Numbered from the stretch's first letter, positions 1-12,060 are shown. The stretch is 64,000 nt of DNA from Tillus elongatus (GCA_964006375.1 OZ023266.1:68295391-68359390); one strand, 5' to 3'. Notes: generated by a model not told the origin, from the sequence alone. Numbers and translations are program-made.

Positions 1-1
1 C

Positions 2-2785
2 GCTCAAGATAAAATAACAGGTCGTACGAGTCTAGTGCAACACAGAATTAATACTGGCGACGCAAGACCAATTAGACAGCCGCCAAGAAGACTGCCTTTT
101 GCCAAGCAATCAGAAATCAAGGCGATGGTTAACGAAATGCTGGAAGATGGTGTGATGGAGGAGTCTAATAGTCCTTGGTCGTCCCCAGTAGTTTTGGTCA
201 CCAAGAAAGACGGCACTATGAGATTTTGCGTGAACTATAGGAAGCTGAATGATGTCACCAAGAAAGACAGTTATCCCCTGCCCCGGATCGACGACACTTT
301 GAACACTTTGGCCGGATCAAAGTGGTTCTCTACATTAGACCTGAAAAGTGGCTACTGGCAAGTAGAACTCCATAAAGACGATAAGGAGAAGACTGCTTTT
401 TCAACCGGGAATGGGTTGTACCAATTCAAGGTCATGCCATTCGGCTTATGTAATGCTCCTGCCACCTTCGAGCGACTAATGGAGTTAGTGCTGAGAGGAC
501 TGACATGGGAAACATGCCTGGTGTATCTCGATGATGTCATGGTGATTGGAAGGACTTTCGATGAACACCTGTCTAATCTGAAGCAAGTTTTCTCCAGGCT
601 GAGAGGTGCCAATCTGCAACTTAATCCCAAGAAATGCGTCCTCTTCCAGAAGAAAGTGAGTTTCCTCGGACATGTCGTTTCTGAGAAAGGGATAGAAATT
701 GATCCAGAGAAAATAAAGGCAGTAAGAGACTGGCCTGTGCCGAGGAACAAACATGAGGTCAGAAGTTTTCTGGGACTTTGCAGCTACTACCGACGCTTTG
801 TGAAGTACTTCAGCAGCATTGCGAAACCTCTGCATAGCCTGACTGAAAATAAGGTCGAGTTCATCTGGTTACCAGATTGCCAAGAGTCTTTTAGAGAACT
901 CAAACATCGTCTTCTCACTGCTCCTATACTGGCTTATCCTCAGGACGAAGGACTGTTCATACTGGACACCGATGCTTCCCAGTATGGCATTGGGGCAGTA
1001 CTCTCGCAGCTCCAAGCCGGAGAAGAAGTTATGATAGGCTACTTCAGCAAAACGTTCGGAAAAGCAGAAAAGAATTACTGTGTAACCCGGAAAGAACTGC
1101 TGGTAGTTGTAAGATCCATCGAACATTTCCACAGCTTCCTGTATGGAAGAACATTCCGCGTGAGGTCGGATCACTCTGCTCTGCAATGGCTTCTGAACTT
1201 TAGAAATCCCGAAGGACAGATAGCCCGATGGATAGAGAAACTGCAGAGCTACGACTTCCGGATTGAACATCGAAAAGGAAGAAGTCACGCCAATGCAGAC
1301 AGCCTGTCGAGAAGACCATGTTCAGTGCATGAATGTAAATTTTGCGAGCGACAAGAGAACAAAGAGATCGACAAAGTAACTCATCAGATCAAACAACTGG
1401 TGGCAGGACAGAAGAATAACACCGATCTAGACGTAAATCTTGAATACATCAGAGACGCACAGAAGACAGATCCAGGCTTGAAAAATATTAGAGAATGACT
1501 ACAAAAGGGGAAAAGACCTGAGTGGCACGATGTGTCCCGGTTTGGGGCGGAGGTTAAAGGCTACTGGCTACAATGGGACTCATTGTGTCTAAAGAATGAC
1601 ATGATCACTCGAAAATGGGAAACTGCCGATGGTAGAGACTGTATATACCAGACCGTTGTGCCAAGTGAGTGCATAAGCAGTGTTCTTCAAGAGTTACACA
1701 ATAGTAGAAGTGGAGGCCACTTTGGGGTCAACAGGACTCTTGCCAGAGTGAGAGACCGCTTCTATTGGATAAACTGCCGAAGGAGCGTGGAAGAATGGTG
1801 CAAAAGATGTGACCAATGTGCTTCAAAGAAAGGACCAAAGACCCGATCCAGAGGAAAAATGATGCAGTACATCTCAGGTACACCGTGGGAGAGAGTTGCC
1901 GTAGACATCGCAGGACCTTTTCCCATCACAGAGTCTGGGAACAGATACATAATGGTGGCGATGGACTACTTCTCGAAATGGCCTGAAGTTGCGTCGATCC
2001 CCAACCAAGAGGCAACGACCGTAGCAGAAGCCCTGATGGAAAATGTCATATCACGGCATGGCGTACCCTTGGAGATTCACACCGACCAGGGCCGGAATTT
2101 CGAATCAGAGGTCTGGAAGAGCCTAATGGACTTGCTAGGCATAAAGAAAACGAGAACAACGCCACTCCACCCTCAATCAGACGGCATGGTAGAACGGCAT
2201 AACAGGACCATCAATCAGTATCTTGCTATGTTTGTCGACGAGAATCAGAGAACCTGGGACAAGCTGATACCTCTGTTCCTCCTAGCTTACAGAAGCTCTC
2301 AGCATGAATCTACCGGCTACACTCCATCCATGATGTTGACCGGCAGAGAGATGCGGTTACCAATCGACATGACGAGACCACCACCGAACGAGGACATAGC
2401 GGACCTAGCTACGTTACCTGAGTATGTCGCCGACCTAGAAGGAAAACTGCGCACTATACACAGATGTGTCAGAGATAGGCTCCTCTTAAGCAGTGACCGG
2501 ATGAAGATGCGCTTGGATCGCAGAGCAACACCCCATACATTCAAGGACGGTGATGCAGTGTGGCTGTACCAACCAACAAGGAGAAAGGGCCTCAGTCCCA
2601 AACTTCAGAAACCATGGGAAGGGCCATACTTGGTGACTAAGAAAATTAACGACCTAGTCTACAGAATCCAGCTGTCTCCAAGAACTAAACCCAAAGTTGT
2701 TCATATAGAGAGGTTGAGTCCCTATCGGGGCAACGAACCCCCAAGTTGGCGGCCGGTAAATACTGTTCGGGACGAACAGTCTTAA
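2..2785 (+). pseudogene. pol: gypsy pol (RT-RNase H-integrase) with one internal stop
   Basis: One reading frame runs from the window edge to the TAA at 2783-2785, interrupted only by TGA at 1496-1498 where the sister copy has TGG (Trp). The reverse transcriptase shows the YLDD catalytic box (about 522-533). RNase H follows with the DTDASQYGIGAVLSQ stretch (about 965-1010). Integrase has the HHCC zinc module (around 1690-1830) and the core with VDIAGP, HTDQGRNF and the PQSDGMVERHN segment carrying the catalytic Glu. Relative to the sister copy there is also an Asp to Asn change in the CVDYRKL box of RT. The protein would be cut between RNase H and integrase. Encoding a Ty3/gypsy polyprotein is certain; loss of function is inferred from the stop. 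Confidence 0.93.
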
Positions 2786-2797
2786 GGAGGGGGGCAG

Positions 2798-3591
2798 TGT
2801 TACAAAGCACTTCAATAGACGTAGGTGCGGTGTTGCAACATCTCCAGAATTTCCCCAACATCTGGGAATTTTTGCACAATCTGGCAACACCGCCTCCCCA
2901 CCCCCCTGGGGGTGCCTGGGGTGACCCCCCTCAGGCGAAGTCTCAACCCTCTAGGACCAGAAATAACGAAGTTACCAACTTGTACCCCGTCGGAACGGAT
3001 AACTAAGGTCTGCACATTCCGAACACCCTGTATACACACCCTGTATGCGCAGAGAACCCTTACACCCTGTATACGCAGAGAGATCTTATATTACGAGAAA
3101 CACCTCTTGTGTAACATAGGAGTGATGACCACATTTGGATCACCTGTATATACATCCCCCTGTATACATACGGCACCGATCTGTATTCACAGAACCTTCT
3201 AGTAAAAGAAGGTCCTGGAACATTCTGGAATAGAATGCTCGAGAACGAACTGGAAGGTGCGACGGCTATATAAAGATGGAAGTAAGCCAGCGGAGGCAGT
3301 TCAGTAAGAGAATGTTGGAGTGACTAGAAGAAGCAGTAACTAGTGTGAAGTAGAGACCATAGTTTCAGTATAGTGACTTGTGTGCAGATTAGTAACCAGT
3401 GTAAGGCCAGATAAACTAAGTGTTTTGTGAGAGAGACGTTCTAGATCTTTATTGTATCCATATTTAGACAGTAAATTAAGTGTTTTGTGAGAGAGACATT
3501 CTAGAACTTTTATTGTATCCATATTTATATAGTAAATAAAGTTGTTTTGTTAAAATTTAAAGTCTCACTTATCCAGAACCCGGAGAAATCG

Positions 3592-3596
<5 letters not shown>
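2798..3596 (+). repeat. 3' LTR of gypsy copy 1
   Basis: Starts TGTTAC after the polypurine tract and ends GCAACA. It carries TATATAAAG at 3267-3275, a TTCAGT initiator-like motif about 32 bp downstream, and AATAAA at 3535-3540. U3 contains several ACCCTGTATA-type short repeats. It is about 50 bp longer than the LTRs at 12869 and 18695, mostly because a segment of roughly 65 bp (TGTTTTGTGAGAGAGAC...) is duplicated in tandem near its 3' end. Confidence 0.93.

Positions 3597-3675
<79 letters not shown>
3597..3675. repeat. (TA)n microsatellite abutting the gypsy LTR
   Basis: Uninterrupted AT dinucleotides begin directly at the LTR terminus. The same arrangement exists at the 3' end of the second gypsy copy (19441), suggesting insertion into (TA)n. 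Confidence 0.97.
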
Positions 3676-3677
<2 letters not shown>

Positions 3678-4309
3678 TGTACAACGGCCTATACGGAAAG
3701 TATGTAAATTAATTATAAGTAAACTAATGTCAATCTTGTTTCATGTACTGAGGTGTTCCTAGGAGCCTGGTTTTAGTAATTCTGCGTAAACAGTGTCTTA
3801 CCAATATTACATTCAGAAATTTCAGGCTTTGAAACACGAATAATTTGACCCTATGTTGCAAAGCAAGTATGTCTAGTAAAAACGTGGAAATTATGATGAT
3901 GAGAAATTTGATATTAGTTAAGATATTTTGTTAAGTAGGAGTAAATTGTTTTAAAACGTTAGTTGAATGCTAGTAGCAGCTGCAGGAGTTTTATTGATAG
4001 CAATGCAGAAGGAAGAACATACGTTGGACAACGTTTCTGAAGTGACATTTTATAAGAATATCTTGATTGTTTAGTTTGTAACATGAAATTAAATTGTGTT
4101 AGCTGCAAACACAAGCTTATGCTTATTTGTGGAACACACTGTAAAATTTGAATAAAATCAAACCTACTAAGCATACCAATTCTCTCGATGGCTGAGGCAA
4201 GAATGGTACCGAGATTCCAACATCATCAGTAAACTATGAGGCTGGATTTAGTAGGCAGAATTATAAATTTCCATAACAATTACATATGGGCAGACTAAAA
4301 TGCGCACGC
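3676..4309. other. No gene recognised
   Basis: AT-rich non-coding sequence. No conserved protein or structured repeat could be recognised. It may be intron or 5' flank of the PR65-like gene. Confidence 0.5.
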
Positions 4310-4765
4310 GGAAATATTTGGGGACTATTTAATAGAGCCCTGCATTTCACCAAATAGGTGAGTCATACTTAGGGTTCCTACAAAATATGCTACAAGACTT
4401 GCTTGATGATATGCCTCATAAAAATGTATACGTATTTCAGCCAAGACAGAACTCCACCACATTTTAGTCTTAATGTGAGGCCACCTTAAATTAAGTTTAT
4501 CCTAAGCGATGATAGGACCAGGTGGCCCTGTAGCATGGCCACCACGTTCTCCAGATTTAAATGCATTAGATTTTGTATGTGGTCACTTAAAATCAGTAGT
4601 ATATAAAGTAAAAGTTTGCATCGAATTTACAAGAATTAGAGCAGCGATTATTTTCTGGTTCTGAAGTTATGAGAAATAAGTTTGATATTTTTAGAAAAGT
4701 TAGAAATTCTATGAAAAAACGATCTCGGCAAGTCATTGTAATGAACGAACATCATTTTTAACACA
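4310..4765 (+). pseudogene. mariner-like transposase relic (C-terminal half)
   Basis: Frame-shifted plus-strand translation shows decayed DDE transposase motifs: a QDxTPPHFSLNVR box (about 4446-4480), a PVAWPPRSPDLNALDF box (about 4520-4572) and a C-terminal stretch resembling EMRNKFDIF.KVRNSMKKRS (about 4665-4725). It is the same insect mariner-type family as the minus-strand relic at 53.5-54.9 kb. Several stops and frameshifts make it inactive. No terminal repeats were identified. Confidence 0.75.
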
Positions 4766-5276
4766 CAAGAATGATTTGAAAATTGAGGAGCAATGGTTGT
4801 TTATGATTTTGTTATTGATTTGTTGGTATTGCTATTCAATAAAATTTTCTAAACATTACAGTCCGTCTATATTGGAAACGGTCGACTATACAAGCTTATA
4901 CCATTTTTAGGTAAAAATGTTAATGAAGCTTAATTTATTTAAATATAAAATACATTCTGCGAAAACCATTATAACCTAAAATAACCAACCACCACTGGTT
5001 GCAATATGGGTTACCGGATATATTTAAAAAGTAACCACCAATAACACTAACTTTTACATAAAAGTATATTTTTGTATTTTAAGTACCTACATTTATGGCT
5101 CCATCTTCAAAGACCTTTAGCATCTTCTGGGTGGACTTTAGAGACTATATTAATATGAACTTTGTTATGTTTTTATCATACCTTGAAATTTGTCATCACT
5201 ATTTCTGGACACTTTAATACATAATAAATATTTGCTGTGTTATGATATTTTAAATCAGTTAAGGATTTTTCTCTAG
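4766..5276. other. Non-coding, probable intron of the PR65-like gene
   Basis: AT-rich. It ends in a TTTTTCTCTAG splice acceptor at 5266-5276. The preceding exon, which should encode PR65 residues before about position 153, was not found between the gypsy element and here, so it probably lies left of the window. Confidence 0.5.
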
Positions 5277-8200
5277 ATTTCCTATTCAAAAGTAAGCGAC
5301 GATGCTAAAACTGAACTAAGAAATATTTACATAAATCTGACACAAGACGAGGCACCTATGGTAAGAAAAGCAGCAGCAAGCAACTTGGTGGAATTTTTAG
5401 GAGTTTTGGAACCAAACCATATTAAAATGGAATTTGTGCCGATTTTTGATAACATAGCAAAAGATATACAGGTAACGCTAAATAACCAATTCTTCGCATT
5501 AATTTTAAAATATGTAAATACTGCGTTTTTAGGATTGTGTCAAACCCATTGCAGTAGACGTAGGAATCGCTATTGCCAAGCGGTTAGATGATACAGAAGT
5601 AAAGGATAGTATTTTTAAAATAATGGAAGAATTTAGTAGTAAGTATATTTGTTTTTATTTAGGACAATAAGGCAGTTTCACTTGACTTTTTTAACTGTAG
5701 ATTTAGGAATACTAGTAATTGATGACAATATAGGAAGTTTTTAAGCATTTAGCTGGAATTGCTGATGTAAAACAGATAAATCAAAATTGATTTGAAGTTA
5801 TGTATATACAAAGTATCTCTTAAAGGTTAAAACAATACCCCAACACAAATTTCACAGGCAAAAAGTATGAAAATATAATCCTTAAGTACACTTTGAGAAA
5901 ACCCAAATCACCACAACACTTATTTCAAAGACCTTACGATCGTTTCGTTGACAAAGTCAACATCTTTCGGGGAAGATAAATTCTGTAGAATTTAAGATGT
6001 TACGAAACGATCGTAAGGTCTTTGAAATAAGTGTTGTGGTGATTTGGGTTTTCTCAAAGTGTACTTATTAGTGCTCATCACAGGTTCCAGTTTTCACATA
6101 GTGAATATAATCCTTATTAAAAAAAATCCGTTCGGGATACTGCTCCTAAAATTGCTACCATTTTTCTAAATAACTTGTAAATGGCTAAGAATCGGCATTT
6201 CAAATGTAACAAAGATATTATTGTAACCACAAATACACTTATTTAATAACAAATTTAGCACATAGTGTGCTAGTTTTTTATCCACGCAGTGTCATATTGT
6301 GTCGGGGTCACGCTTTTAATCAGACTTTAATTACACTTTAATTATATTTTAAATTCAAATTGGAATATGTAGAGAATATTGATCGCATATCTCACACCAG
6401 GCGGCATGCGCTAAAGACCGCGCGATATAAAAGTCGATAGGTCGCCTGTACAGCGTATGAGAAGGCTAGTCGTTCGTGTGCCGAGAGCCTGTCTGTGACA
6501 CCGCTAAAAGTTTCGGGTCATGAGGTCAGACTCCCGCTTGCAATTTATATTACTTGCTTGTCCTGCTTCAAAGTAGTAAGTGCACTCTACATCTATCTCC
6601 CGCTTCACTTACCACTGCCTACGTAATTTTGTTATTTATTTTTTCGAAAGCCAATTACTGTTTCACTTTATTTAAGAACAAATTTTATTTTAGCTTAATT
6701 TTATAATAAATGTTCCCCAATAAAAAGTCTAAATAAATTAATATAAAGATTAATCCTTAATGCCCCCATCCAAACACAGAAAACGGGGCCATCTAAGAGA
6801 GTGGAAAGGTTCTGCACTTGGACTCAGTTGGACTCGAACATCCCCACTGAAGTCCACATTGGCCTAGGCTGCACTACACCCAGCAGCTTGTAAAGAAGTC
6901 TAACCAGTACCATTTTGGCAGAGCACCGACTGCCTTTGATAATAATAACTCGTTACTGTCGCTCGAGCATTAGATAGAAATCAGAAAACCAACATAAATC
7001 CTAAGTGAGATTTCCCGTTAGGGAAAAACACTCTCCACAATGTATTTAACCTTATTAATTTATCGCATATTGAAAAATCTAGACATCGAAAAGCCATCAG
7101 AAGCTGATGTAATTTCAGCAATAGTTCTTAAAATATGTGTTACTAAACTGATTTTAATTTTATGTAGCTTATTTTTGACGCCCTACGGGGATGTTTCCGT
7201 ATTCTTGGGAACAAGCCAGATGTTTTTACATATTTTTTGCAAACGCAACACTCATAGGTAAGGGACAATAAAAGTGTTTTCTTTTTTTAATGTTAATTTG
7301 TACTGTTTGACCTGAAGCTGAATTAAAATGCACCCATGGATAAATATCAAGCGTTAGAAATCATTTCTGAGAGTATAATAAAGAATCGAAAAAAAATGGA
7401 AATACGAGGAGTCTGCTGACATTAATTGAATGTTACATCTTAAATCGTGGACAATATGTGGGTGATTGGAAAACGAGAGAGATGGCATGTTCGTCATACC
7501 AAACGGTTCGCTATGGGTGCCGCAAGGTTCGGCTCTTGAACCACTGTTATTCCTGTTGTAGACGAACCAATTGCCAGAAGAACTCCGGTACAGGACTGTT
7601 CGTCATACGTCTGTGGTTGTCGGCGCTGAATCTTTTTAAGCTGTCTGTGGTGAAATCATTGTTGGATTAGGGCATCTGCATGACTGGCTTGATAACAGAA
7701 ATCTAGAACTGAATGTAACCGAAACAAGCATTTTACATGTAAGTTACTTTTAAAAAAGAACACGCCGGTTACATATAGTGCTAAAATGGTTACCCACTGG
7801 AGGTCGAATATCCAATATATTGGTGAAATATTGGCCCCTTAAAAGAGTAGCTGACAATGTGACAGGCCATGCTGCTTTGCATGCCTGTATGTTATGTCGA
7901 GAATCATAAATTGAACTGGTGTTTAGGGAAAGCTCCTCGAATTATTGTCTCCATGCAAAAGTACTACATTAAAAATATTTTCCAACTAGGTTTCAGCGAA
8001 TCGTGTAGTTATTAATTTAAAAAATTACTTACCTTCCCGTGTCTATGTGTGTATGAGCGTGCTTGTTTTGCTAAATTGACTAAAGGGGTTTTATTTAAAA
8101 AAACTGAAGATACACATGGCTATCAAACACGTGGTGTGCGTCCATAGGTCGCTCGCATAACTAAAACATTAAGTTCTAACGGTACAGTGGTGCATATAAA

Positions 8201-11200
8201 GAAAGTTTACAATTACTTGCTCACGTATTAAAAAAATATTAGTTAACCATGTACAACGAGATATATACAAAATATTGTCGAGTTTTTTGAATATTTTTGA
8301 CATGAGTTTTAAGAGTTTTGTAGCGGATTTTACTTATGTGTACCAGGGTACTCGAAGATTTGTGAGTTTTACCTGTTTATATTTCACCTGTGATTGTTTT
8401 TCCATCTGTTATTTTGAATAATTTAGGTGAGATTTTATTTATGTGTACTATTTTTAGCTAGACGTGTAGTTGAATTTTTATTTTGTATTTATGGGTCACA
8501 TAGAGATTGCTTGCTCTTGTAAACTTTTAATTGTTTGACTTGGCCTGCTTACTGTTAGGCTTATTGCCTGAATTAATATGTTATTGCTATTACTATTATT
8601 ATATTGCAATGTGGCATATTTCTTAAAACTAGATAAGTTATATCAAAATTGTCATTGAACAACAACTTAATGTACAATTTAGTGCAAACAGCATCTCTTC
8701 CATCAATTTAACGTACTTTTCAACAAATCATATATGAAAAGTTAAAAAAGCTATGGAATAAGGAATATCTGTTATTTCTTCGGTGAAACTTTTCGCCTTT
8801 TAGTCTCGTTTTTTGAAAATGTCCATGTTGATATTTGGTATTGTTCTCTTGTCAGTATTCATAAGTTTTAAAGCACCCACCGAAACGGCACAGCGTCCAA
8901 ATTACGACGAACAAATTGCTGCTCGAGTATATGCTCTTAGTGAGAACAGATAAATACAAAGAGGGCTTAACGGCTGAATATGCATCAATTAACCACGCCG
9001 TGAATTATTAAACATTATAATCAAACGAAGGTCTAGTCAAGGATGAAAGAGGTGCATGACGGCAATGGGCAATCATTTTTTAATCGAGCAGCAACCACGT
9101 CTAAGAACTAAGCTTCTGAAAGCAACAGAAATAAATGTAAGCACTAAAAGCTTTCGCATGAGACTTAAAGGAGGGGGTTTAAATCCCTGACCTCCAGTCA
9201 AAATTCATTTGCTCATTCTAAACCACATATATGAGGACGACAATTTGCGATATACCATTTGAATTGGGATGAGGTCAACTGGAATGTTGTACTCTCTTTG
9301 GGTGAGACACATATTCAACTTTGGAAACCAGATAGATTTATTTTCGTATACAAAAATCAGAGTGAACGATTTGCTCTATACCAAGTTATGGCTAAGCCGA
9401 CATAAGTGCAAAGGAGCGGATTTTGCTTGTTGCAGTAATAACTGCCGACTGGTATTCCAGAAACATCCTTCAAGAATATGTTCTCTATGTTTCTACAGAT
9501 TTATTATAATACAGGATGATGGCAGAGCTCACGCATCTAATATGGTTTAACTTTACCGTTTTGATGTCGAAATTTTGGACTGGATTGCGATGAGTCCGAA
9601 TCTGAATCATAGAGAAGACGCCTGGGACAAAGACGTATTAAAACACAATCCACTACCAGTAACGCTCATGAAATTAGGAAATGCTACTTAACAGGAATAG
9701 GACAAGATTTTCCAAGAAGACGTTCAGCATGTTCGTTTGATCTGAGACGAAGAAGGCAAGATATTGAACGAAAAGGGGAAAGAAATATCGTTGTTAAAAA
9801 AATGAATCGTTAAATTATTTAATTTCCAGATGTAATAATGTTTCTTAAATTTTATTGAATTTCAAAATTTGTGTTCATTTAGATGAGTTTTGTTCGTTGG
9901 ATTGAACACTTTTTTATCTTATGTCATCATGAGAGTGTAAATGACTTAAAAATATAAAACGTAAATGCCATAATTGTATTATCACAATAAAGGAAAAAAT
10001 AACCAATAATTAAAATATGTAACAATTGTGTCCAAAAACGTTGTACTTATTACTCGACTGAATTCAAATATTATTCATGTAGTTATTAAAATATAATTTA
10101 ATTGTTTTTTTTTATATTTCAGATGACGCCTCGTGGAAGATCCGCTTTAAGATTGCAAGTACCATTTACGAAATTCAAAGGGTTCTGGGTGCAGACAAAA
10201 ATCGAGGCAAAATTCTAAGCATGTTTCAAAGCTTGTCAAAAGACAGTGAAAGCGAGGTTAGAGTAGCTGCGATGACAAATTTATTTAACTACTGCAAGGC
10301 CCTTAAAGAAAGTTACGAAAAGTCGAAAGGGGAGAATAATTTCGAACATGTCTTCATTCAGAGCATTTTACCTTTAATTAAATTAATCTTGGATGATCCC
10401 GTGGAAGATGTTTTGTTAGCAGCATCATCGGAGATTTTATCATTTTGCACGCTGGTATCCATTAAATGTTTCGATACCTATATTTTTCCAGTTGTCATAG
10501 ATGCATTAGAAAAGCATCATTATATACGCTTAAAAGAAAATATAATGAAACAGTTTGATGTTTTACCCAAAGATATCGATTTGACCAAACATTTACCCTC
10601 TATCAAGAATGCCGTACATAATCTTGTATTAGACTCGAAGCTTCATTGGAGAACAAGAAGAAGCATCGTATTAGCATTTGTTTATATCTCCAAAAACATC
10701 AACAAAGAATACTTCGACTCAAATTTGAAAAATTATTATTTTCATCTCTTAGATGACCAGATATTTGCTGTCAGAAGAACAGCGTCTATGATATTACCGG
10801 TATTGGCAGAACTTTTTGGCATGAAGTGGCTGTTGCTCAGTCTGTTGCCTTCCTTTATGATTTGGTCGAGACATCGAAAATATTTATACAGATTTGTAGC
10901 ACTCAATGGAATCAACGAACTTATATCTCCTTCAATCGAAAAAAGTACTTCACTTCAAGTGTCCTTATATCTTAAAGAATTTAAAGAAAATAATACAGAA
11001 AACACGAGAAAAACTTTAGCAGAAATTGTCTACCTAAACGAACAGCTTTGTAACCAACTGTTAGAAGAAAAGTTCCAGGATATTCTCAACAAATATGATC
11101 CTTGCGATTTTGTAGATGAAGACGTCAAAATATATGCAGAAGATACTTTGGAGGTCCTTCAAAAAAACAGAAAGAAAAGTGTATTTCCGTTAGATGTAAC

Positions 11201-11774
11201 AAAGTTAAAAAGTGAAGAGGTCTGCTACTTGGAAGGACTTCTTATAGCTTGTAACAAACTATTTTTACCAGTTATATTAAGATTGTCAAAGGATTCCGTT
11301 CAAAACGTACAAATATTTAGTAGATATACTTTGAATAAAATTAAAATCCTAGCTGAAAGTCTTCGAAAAGAAATTGAAGAAGACTGGGCTAGAGAAAGAT
11401 TAAAATGCCTAACAAAGGAGCAATTAGAAAAAATCCATAGCTACTTAGAACTATTTATAAAACAAGTTCCTGTCAGTCCATATTATAAAAATGCATGTGA
11501 TGACGTGAAAGCTGAACATTTGGTTACCACTGGCGACGAACCTCTCCCTGATCTGGGTGCAGAGGTCCTAGATCTGGAAGTTAATGATGAAGCAGACACT
11601 GCGAATAAAGGCAAATCCAATACTGATAACGTACTCAATGGTATTGATGAGAATGATACACAACATGGGTCGGAAAACATGGAAAGTGAACCAATTGGGC
11701 AGTTGAGTGAAATTAGTAGTTTAGAAAAAGACGTCATTGATATTTTTGATTCGAAGATGGCCACTTACATATAA
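5277..11774 (+). CDS. PP2A 65-kDa scaffold subunit A (PR65)-like HEAT-repeat protein, divergent paralogue, 5' exons missing
   Basis: Exons 5277-5471 (65 codons), 5533-5638 and 10123-11774 (TAA), with GT-AG introns of 61 bp and about 4.5 kb and matching phases. The 650 visible residues align end to end with PR65 from about residue 153. PMVRKAAASNLVEF matches the PMVRRAAASKLGEF block, SWKIRFKIA matches SWRVRYMVA, HWRTRRSIV matches KWRVRLAII, FAVRRTAS matches YAIREAATS, and KYLYRF matches NYLHRM. PR65 stacks 15 HEAT repeats to hold the PP2A catalytic and B subunits. The Trp-Arg of the repeat-11 loop (Trp at 10647) is kept, while human Arg183 and Arg258 equivalents are Lys. The HEAT region ends near 11168. 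A PR65-unlike tail of about 200 residues follows: lysine- and glutamate-rich first, then acidic. Identity is strong enough for the family but low, so this is a fast-evolving paralogue rather than the housekeeping gene. Function as a PP2A scaffold is inferred. The large intron holds PLE, LTR, LINE and Tc1 debris. Confidence 0.88.
5883..6067. repeat. Perfect 66-bp inverted repeat, Penelope-like terminal relic
   Basis: Arms 5883-5948 and 6002-6067 are exact reverse complements over 66 bp, separated by 53 bp. On the minus strand the left arm and its inner flank read GTTGAC-TTT-GTCAAC followed by GAAACGATCGTA. This resembles hammerhead stem II, the GAAA core and a short palindromic stem III as found in Penelope-like element termini. 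The CUGANGA core is degenerate (CCGAAAGA). It lies in intron 2 of the PR65-like gene. Confidence 0.8.
6299..6770 (+). repeat. Possible solo LTR
   Basis: The segment begins TGTCGGGGTCACG. It contains a TATA-like GATATAAAAG at about 6424-6433 followed by a GC-richer transcribed-leader-like stretch, and ends near AATAAA signals (about 6705-6735). This is LTR-like promoter and polyadenylation order, but no matching second LTR, primer-binding site or coding region was seen. The right boundary is uncertain. Confidence 0.4.
7400..7990 (+). pseudogene. Non-LTR retrotransposon reverse transcriptase fragment
   Basis: Broken frames encode a VPQGSALEPLLFLL box (about 7519-7560), then TNQLPEELRYRT and a GHLHDWLDNRNLELNVTETS stretch (about 7671-7735). 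These are RT motifs typical of insect LINEs. The YADD box is lost through indels. Only a piece of the palm/thumb region remains, inside intron 2 of the PR65-like gene. Confidence 0.75.
7991..8884. other. Intronic, nothing recognised
   Basis: AT-rich sequence without recognisable coding or repeat structure. Confidence 0.5.
8885..9815 (+). pseudogene. Tc1-like transposase relic
   Basis: Scattered plus-strand fragments follow the Tc1 transposase order: a KSFRMRLKGGGL-type helix-turn-helix piece (about 9149-9180), a LNWDEVNWNVVLF-like segment (about 9258-9295), an IIQDDGRAHAS box (about 9508-9540) and an MSPNLNHREDAWD box (about 9590-9632) matching the usual MSPDLNPIEHLWD. Multiple stops and frameshifts. 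It lies inside intron 2 of the PR65-like gene. Confidence 0.72.
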
Positions 11775-11884
11775 ATATAAGGTTAATAACCAAATGTAAA
11801 AAATATTAATGAAGGAGTATGCTGCCCCAAACACCTCCCGTATTTATTATTTATTTTAATTCCTTTTGTTGTCAAGTTGTTTTC

Positions 11885-11890
11885 AATAAA
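11885..11890 (+). terminator. AATAAA polyadenylation signal of the PR65-like gene
   Basis: The first AATAAA downstream of the TAA stop at 11772-11774, about 110 bp into the presumed 3' UTR. Confidence 0.6.
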
Positions 11891-12060
11891 AGTTTTTTAC
11901 AGTGCACCCTACAATTTTAATTAATTTTAGTAAACGATACATTATCGAAGCATTGTGCATATCCTTTAACCTAAAGAAAGCATTTTAGTTGTGACAGTAT
12001 TTAAAACACAAAAAGTTTCAAATCTAAATGATATTTATTTGTAAATGTCGTAAATCGTAG

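Larger units (their letters stand above)
1..3596 (+). mobile_element. Ty3/gypsy LTR retrotransposon, copy 1 (5' part outside window)
   Basis: The window opens inside pol of a gypsy element. Visible in order are reverse transcriptase, RNase H, integrase, a polypurine tract at about 2784-2797 (AAGGAGGGGGGCAG), and a 3' LTR from 2798 to 3596. The sequence is nearly the same as pol and LTR of the full-length element at 12869-19441, so the two are sister copies in the same orientation about 12 kb apart. This copy cannot make full Pol because of a nonsense codon at 1496-1498. The 5' LTR, gag and protease lie left of the window. Confidence 0.95.

Noticed and set aside
2746..3202. Protein-coding frames in the LTR (also 12612-13164 and 18551-19054)
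   Set aside because: They lie in LTR sequence of known structure, differ between copies by frameshifts and have no protein features.
7040..7261. 73-codon open frame in the PR65-like intron
   Set aside because: Hydrophobic composition reflects T-rich sequence. No family similarity.
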